A DNA stretch of 64,000 nt from Stercorarius parasiticus (Eukaryota > Chordata > Aves > Charadriiformes > Stercorariidae). The notes beneath the pieces were generated by a model. The model saw only the letters and a list, made by a program, of their open reading frames with translations, ran no database searches and was not told where the DNA came from. The stretch lies in NCBI GenBank assembly GCA_013396915.1, contig VWZL01001939.1, positions 186,001 through 250,000 of the forward strand. Direction: 5' to 3'. This document shows, one piece after another, positions 58,387 to 64,000 of the stretch; position 1 is the stretch's first letter; each line of letters starts with the position of its first letter. The translations under genes and the position numbers were made by a program.

Positions 58387-59646
58387 CTGCTGTCTTGGGA
58401 TTGAAGCATGGATGAAAGATATGCATGAAAATGGTACGTGGAGACCTATGATGGATGAAGGCAGTCAGAATACAAGGAATTAATGGACATGGTCCCAGTT
58501 TCAATGGGGAGGTTGAAGTGGGATAGTGTACAAGGAGAGAAAAGTGTATAAGAAGAGTTGCTGGAGAGCAAATACAACAGAAACGAGCCTATGGAAAATG
58601 TCCAGGGGTATACTGAAAGCTCTTTGTGCTGCCAAGGAGGCAGTTAAAATTAATCCATCCTGTAAAAAATCTTACACAATATTGCTGCTTTTGAATTGCA
58701 GTGCTTGGAATATTTCTCACACTAGTATTAATCATAATAATCAAGACATTTATGTTTGTTGGCAAGGCATACATTTCATGTGTTAATTTCCTCTCTTCAA
58801 TGATAATGCTTCTTGTTCACATGCAAATCCTTTGCTCTTAAAAATAGCAGACATCACCTCCACTCACCGTGTGTTGGTGGGACATGCAGTGATGAAACGG
58901 CATGTGTGTAGCTTCTAATTCTTCACCTCATATGAAAATGATTCTTCAGGTCCTGCAATAAATGTTTTGTGCTATATTCAGTTTTGTGTCACAAAAGATT
59001 TTGTGCAAAAGGTTACTACGATATTATAGTTTTGTTTTTTTTTAAACATAATTGAATTTTAACTGATAAAGAAAGAGCCTTACTGACAGATTTTTTTAGC
59101 CCAGTAAATATTTGAAGGTGTTTTTCCCTGAAAAAAGACAGTCACTTTTGGAATGTGAATAGCTTGCCAGCTGCGTAGAAAACTTTCTGTTTCAAAACTT
59201 AACAGAATAGGTTACACAGGGAAGACATATATTTGTCATGTATATCTCCTCACCTCTGTATTTCTTAAATCTTCTTTTTAGTGTTTTAGCTTTGCTAGGA
59301 GCATTTTTTTGACAAGTGATTCCTGTCTTTGTGTGACTACTTAATTTCAAATCTGAATGCAATGTAGACTTATGTGACAAAGTAATAATTAACTTATTAA
59401 TACTAAACAGCAGTAACAGAAATATCTGTCTTAAAGATAGGTGCACATTTTCAATCAGTGATGACTCTGAAAAAGGAACTGCATAAACACATTCAAACAA
59501 ATCCAACAGAACCAATTTATGATGTCCCCAAGGAATGATGACATGCCAAGTAAGTGATTTTAAAGATCTAATTTCCTGCGGCCTTCTGGAAATACAGAAG
59601 GCCTTGTCCAGAAGAAATCCTTCTCCTTTGTGCCTGCCCTTCTTAC

Positions 59647-59669
59647 AAAAAAAAAAAAAAAAAAAAAAA
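59647..59669 (+). repeat. Poly-A run (A23)
   Basis: Twenty-three A residues. The upstream sequence shows no recognisable retroposon, so this is called a homopolymer only. Confidence 0.9.
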
Positions 59670-59866
59670 TTTGGGTTTCTTTGGCTTGGAACATATAAAA
59701 ACCTCTCTGTAGCCTAATGGACCAGCTGCCTGTGATCAGTCTTTTGCAATGGTTAGAGATTTAGACTCTGTTTTTCCCATTCTCAATTTATTTGTGATTG
59801 AGTTCAGGAGCAAAATATATGAGAAAAATCATAAATCAAGTGTTCCCTTCTATTTTCTGACATATA

Positions 59867-59869
<3 letters not shown>

Positions 59870-59905
<36 letters not shown>
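59870..59905 (+). repeat. (GT)n microsatellite, about 18 units
   Basis: An uninterrupted GT/TG dinucleotide tract that ends in the self-complementary GTGTGTACACAC (59899-59910). Likely length-polymorphic. Confidence 0.95.
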
Positions 59906-59907
<2 letters not shown>

Positions 59908-60936
59908 ACACTTACGTTGTGATGAGGAAAGATTCTGCCTCGTTCAATGAGTATCACACAGTCAGGAATATGTGGATTGCACTTGTTTCCTTCGTTGACT
60001 GATTTTTCTGGGTTTTACCCAGTGAGAATAAGTAAGTCAGAGTTAAACTGAAGTGTTCAGTTATGCAACTCTTGGAATTCCTTAACTAAAGAAGTAAACT
60101 CTTGGGACTGTATTTCTGTATTGAATATTCATATTACTGAGTTCAAAATCCATGTTTTAGCAGTATTTTTCTAATATTCCCAGAAACACTCTTGTACTCT
60201 AATAATTTACTAAAGCACTGGTGTCAACAGATGAACTCAGCTAAAGCAATTTCCTTACAGAGCTGAACTTTTAAGATGCAAGGAAGAAGGGTATGACGAA
60301 GCATTATTTTACTGTGTACCTTGATTGAGACTTATTGCTATGGAATTTGTGTTTTGGATTTGAAAAGACACCTGGGGTTTGGTTAATTTTACATAATTAA
60401 TAGAATTACTGTCTGGGAAGCTGTACCTCAATGACTCACCCAAGGCCCAATTTATTGCTATTGGAGGAAAAGAAATATTTCTAGAGTAAGTTTAATTTGA
60501 CCTATGTTATTCTAGCAAAAGATAAAATTATATAGGAGATTTCAAATGAGAAGGGAATAAGGACACAGAAATGAATGAGAAATAAAAGTAATCTGCTTGA
60601 GACAGTGAAAACTACAGAGGAGATTTCTGCAGGAACAGCAATAGGACTGTGTTAGCCAAAGGGAAACAATAAAAATAGAAAAAGGCCTAAAGTTGAAATA
60701 CAGTCAATAAATCTAAAAATGTGACTACTGCACTTACATTTTCTATGCCTTTAAGGATAGATGTAATTTGCTTTTGTATGGATGGTGGTGCAAAGAGATG
60801 CCAAAGACTTGTAGATATAAGGAGATTGATAATATCAGCTGAGTTGTAGTCAAGGAAATAACGCAGATGGACAATATTGCTGAAGTAATCTGCAGTTTAC
60901 CAGACCTACATGAAGAAAAGGCATCAGCCTCATTGC

Positions 60937-60958
60937 TATTGAGGCTTGTGCCTCAATA
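60937..60958. repeat. Perfect 9-bp hairpin with TTGT loop
   Basis: The left arm TATTGAGGC (60937-60945) and right arm GCCTCAATA (60950-60958) are exact reverse complements around a TTGT loop. A further GCCTCATT just upstream (60927-60934) could pair with the left arm instead, giving two competing structures. Confidence 0.8.
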
Positions 60959-61268
60959 TTCAAAACGTCAGTCACCAATGGTGCTCAATAACAGGTAGTA
61001 TTGATGCCAGAGAAATACATCAGTTGCTATAGATTCAGTATTATTGAGACTATTCAGAGTAAATTAATTTGATACCAGGAAAAGTAAGATAAAATAATGT
61101 CTAACAGATTCTTTGCTGAGTTGAGCTGAGCTATTTGGCAGCCAAACCCGGAAGGCCAAAGAATTCTAAGAGTCCACTCCAAAAATAAAAAAGACATAAA
61201 ACCCCCCACTTTTCCTCAATACTAATTGTTTATTTAGCAGGAGTCACAGACTAATATTATTTAAAGAG

Positions 61269-61292
61269 GAGAAGTCTAGAGAGAAGTCTAGA
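61269..61292 (+). repeat. Perfect 12-bp tandem duplication
   Basis: GAGAAGTCTAGA occurs twice without a gap, at 61269-61280 and 61281-61292. Confidence 0.95.
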
Positions 61293-64000
61293 CAAAGTAA
61301 CGCTTTCCTGTATCTTTGCAAGACTATTGGTTTGGTATCACCTTAATCTTTGTCTTCAAATTTGTTACAGTTATAATAAAAAACGTTGGACTAATTTAAA
61401 CAAGATGGCAGATTCTGAGCTCTGTATAAATTACAGCCTTTTTCAAAAAAGATTTTTAGTATAGAATTATATAATATGAACATTATTTGTACTATACAAA
61501 GACATATTCATAGTAAAATTAGAACCCATTCTTTGCAGAAAAAAAAAGAAACACGAAAAATCATTTTTCTTGTGTAGCAAAGGGACAAAGTAGCTTTAGG
61601 TCTATTCATAAAAAAGGTCAAATAGCTTAAGCCATTTATCCATCATAACAACTATGGTACTATTATGAATAAAAGCTTCAAATACCTTTTCTTCCATGTC
61701 TTAATTCTCAAGGGGATTCACAGAGATTTAGTAGCATGACTCGCATTAAAATATATCACATATCTAAATGAACACACTCTACCCTGAAAATTGAGATGTT
61801 AGGACCCAATTCAGCAAACATATATTCAGGCAAGTAATTTCACTTACATTTGCATTCTCATTATATTCAGTGGAACTACTGAATTCTGCATTTTCAGGAT
61901 CAAGCTATTAAATGTGACACAGGGAAACAAACAACTTGCAATCCGAATTCTAAACTGAAGAATTTTTAAATACAATTACATCAATAATTTACTACAGTAT
62001 TGTGGATTCATAGTAGCACAGCATGATTTTTCAGTTATCAGAAAATTAGTTAGATTAAGTTTCCAGTGCTGAGAACTGGCTATTGTGTCCTCTTTTGGAG
62101 TTTTTCTTACATAATCAACTGGCTATTATTTGCTGTTAAACATTTATACAAAATTAAAATCAAGGACTTTCACATATGCAGCAAGGTTATTGAATTGATG
62201 ATTTGTTCATTTTAATTTGTACACAAAGGAAGATACTATGATGATTTGTGCACGTAGAAATTATAGCAGCTCCAAATGTGCATAAGATCTAAATAGAATA
62301 ACTATTATACCTCACATCTTCACCTCTTGGGAATTGTTTCTGTACTTTGAAGAACTAGTTTTAGAGAACTTTAATTGGAGATTTCTTTGGAAGGACTCCC
62401 CATCATTTCTGTGGACTTTGGTCAAGCACTAGGTGTTGCAGTGGGTTAGAAAACAAAGGCTATTGCAATTATGCATATGGAAAACAAAACACTAGAATAA
62501 ATCTTCCTAAAATAATTGGAATGACCGTGCAACTAAAATGAAGTGAAAACTTGAAGAATATCAATATTCCATTTCATCTGTTTTTATCTGACAATGTATT
62601 TGAAACAAGAAACACATATTTGGATACAGACCCACTCCCAAAGTCATCAGTAAAATTATTTTTCTTTTCTTATGTGAGGATAAGATTTAACTGTGGAAAG
62701 TATTAGGATCCACAGCTAAGAGGGAGGACATATGAAATAAAAGCTTGCATTTCTTAACTTGTTCAATCCCATTGTTTTAAAGGACACAATTCTCTTGCAA
62801 TGATATCACACAACCATGCACCCATGTCACAGTGGACATAAAGTGTCTTTGGCCAAGATACTGTGAGCAATACCCAAATGATGAAAGTACTTGTATGCAC
62901 AATATAAGTATTGTATTACTGACTTGTCACTCTACTTTGGAGAAAGGATCAGAAATAATAAATTTCAGTTCAAGTCATGTTGCATTTGCTGTGATAATGC
63001 AACTGGGGACTCCATGGCAAAGAAACTCAAGTCACCTTTGTGGTAACATGTTCTTCATGTTTATATTGAAAAAGTAATACTGGCAGTTATGGACATCAGG
63101 GTAAGACCAGTAATCCAAAGATAATACTGCTTGCTTTATTCTTGTGTCTGTTTTTTATTTTATTTAAAGCTGAGGTGAAATACATGTTTTCTTACTTTAG
63201 TCTTTTTTACCTACCAGAATATAAACTTTAGGTCAGTAGTTGCTTTCTATCCCCTTAGCTAGTCCACTACTAAAAATAATACAAAATACCACTTTGAATA
63301 ACAACAACTTTTTTTTTTTTTCCCTGAACACACAGAGGAGAGTGTGTTCCCTATCAAAACCAGTGAGGTAGACATTCAGCACCATCACATCTGAGCTGTA
63401 AAGCTCTGTAAGGATCTGTGATTGGCTCAGCACTGAAAACCTCTCTGTAATGAACAGGAATAAGCAAGACCTTTGGGGAATGGGACTCAGACCAGCCACC
63501 TGGATAAGTGAGTGGATAACTTCAGCCAGCCAACAGGAAGCTCCAGGAAGAGAAGCATATCTGAACATTGCAGGCTATGGTGTCATTATATGGTAGGCGT
63601 TTCTGTCACAGCCATATATTGCCACTTTGTTTGGATATTGCTAGTTCCTCAGCTATAAGCAGGCACAACTATTACTGAAATGTGCTATTGAATGCTATCA
63701 GAAGCCAATGTGGCTGAAAAAAAGATATTAATGTATTTGGTGAAGGTACCACAGGAGGTTATTTACTTTATTCTGAAATCGTAATCATATATTTTTTCTA
63801 GTTTCATTCTGTCTTGTGTTCAGCAAGAACTCCAGTCTGATTTCAGTTTCAATACTTTCACTAACTGCATAAGTATTTTTTATTAATCACATTTCCTCAG
63901 CCCATCTCACAGCACAGGCCATTAATAGCTGTGTCTGCCTGCAGCTGGGGAGGTAGCATACTGTTATTGTTTCTGGAATAAAATATAAGGCCAAACTGTC

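Larger units (their letters stand above)
55431..64000. other. AT-rich stretch without a recognisable gene, with several simple-sequence features
   Basis: No exon, RNA gene or transposon body recognised. Contains a G-quadruplex motif (58355-58386), an A23 run (59647-59669), a (GT)n microsatellite (59870-59905), a perfect hairpin (60937-60958) and a 12-bp tandem duplication (61269-61292). Open frames of up to 111 codons lack family motifs. Confidence 0.6.

Noticed and set aside
59647..59669. A23 run as the tail of a processed pseudogene or SINE
   Set aside because: The upstream sequence shows no recognisable mRNA-like or SINE-like body and no flanking direct repeat was found.

Overview
The window looks like ordinary avian nuclear DNA. 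It is AT-rich, and at least nine separate pieces of chicken-repeat-1 (CR1) non-LTR retrotransposon are scattered through it on both strands. Several end in the ATTCTATG-type 3' repeat and the 'ggttgga(c/t)..gatga..ttccaacc' 3' tail typical of bird CR1. I found no host protein-coding exon, tRNA, rRNA or other RNA gene that I can support. The longest open frame outside repeats is 132 codons (18142-18540), about what chance allows in 64 kb of AT-rich DNA. The window is best read as an intergenic region or the inside of a large intron.

Layout: 1-1625 is an antisense CR1 running off the left edge. 1626-9874 is unassigned AT-rich DNA. 9875-10607 is a probable degenerate LTR with a TATAAAAG box and an AATAAA signal. 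16488-16749 and 17506-17659 are two copies of one 154-bp segment. Only the first carries a 108-bp CR1 3' end, so the second preserves the empty site. 22133-22517 is an antisense CR1 3' end. 25477-32534 is the main repeat locus: a long 5'-truncated CR1 with an ORF1 esterase-like tail, an endonuclease and a reverse transcriptase, all broken by stops, frameshifts and catalytic-residue changes.

The main locus is also mis-assembled. Each of three single-N positions (27677, 30660, 31181) is flanked by the same sequence on both sides (about 2.2 kb, 196 bp and 134 bp), as expected when overlapping contig ends are joined without being merged. With these duplications removed, the CR1 is about 3.4-3.6 kb. 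One copy also carries a perfect 144-bp tandem duplication that the other lacks.

Further right are an older CR1 3' piece (33664-34188), a 70-bp antisense CR1 tail (35425-35494), an internal CR1 piece with an intact FADD motif but no 3' end (35911-36152), a 760-bp solo LTR with an exact 5-bp target-site duplication (40336-41105), a GC-richer patch with a 25-bp tandem repeat (41360-41880), and two more CR1 3' pieces (50480-50842, 54821-55430). The rest is AT-rich DNA with small simple repeats, one strong G-quadruplex motif (58355-58386) and two perfect hairpins.

No new biological system is evident. The points most worth checking are the assembly joins, the natural empty/filled CR1 site pair, the solo LTR with its target duplication, and the 144-bp duplication inside the CR1 ORF1 remnant.
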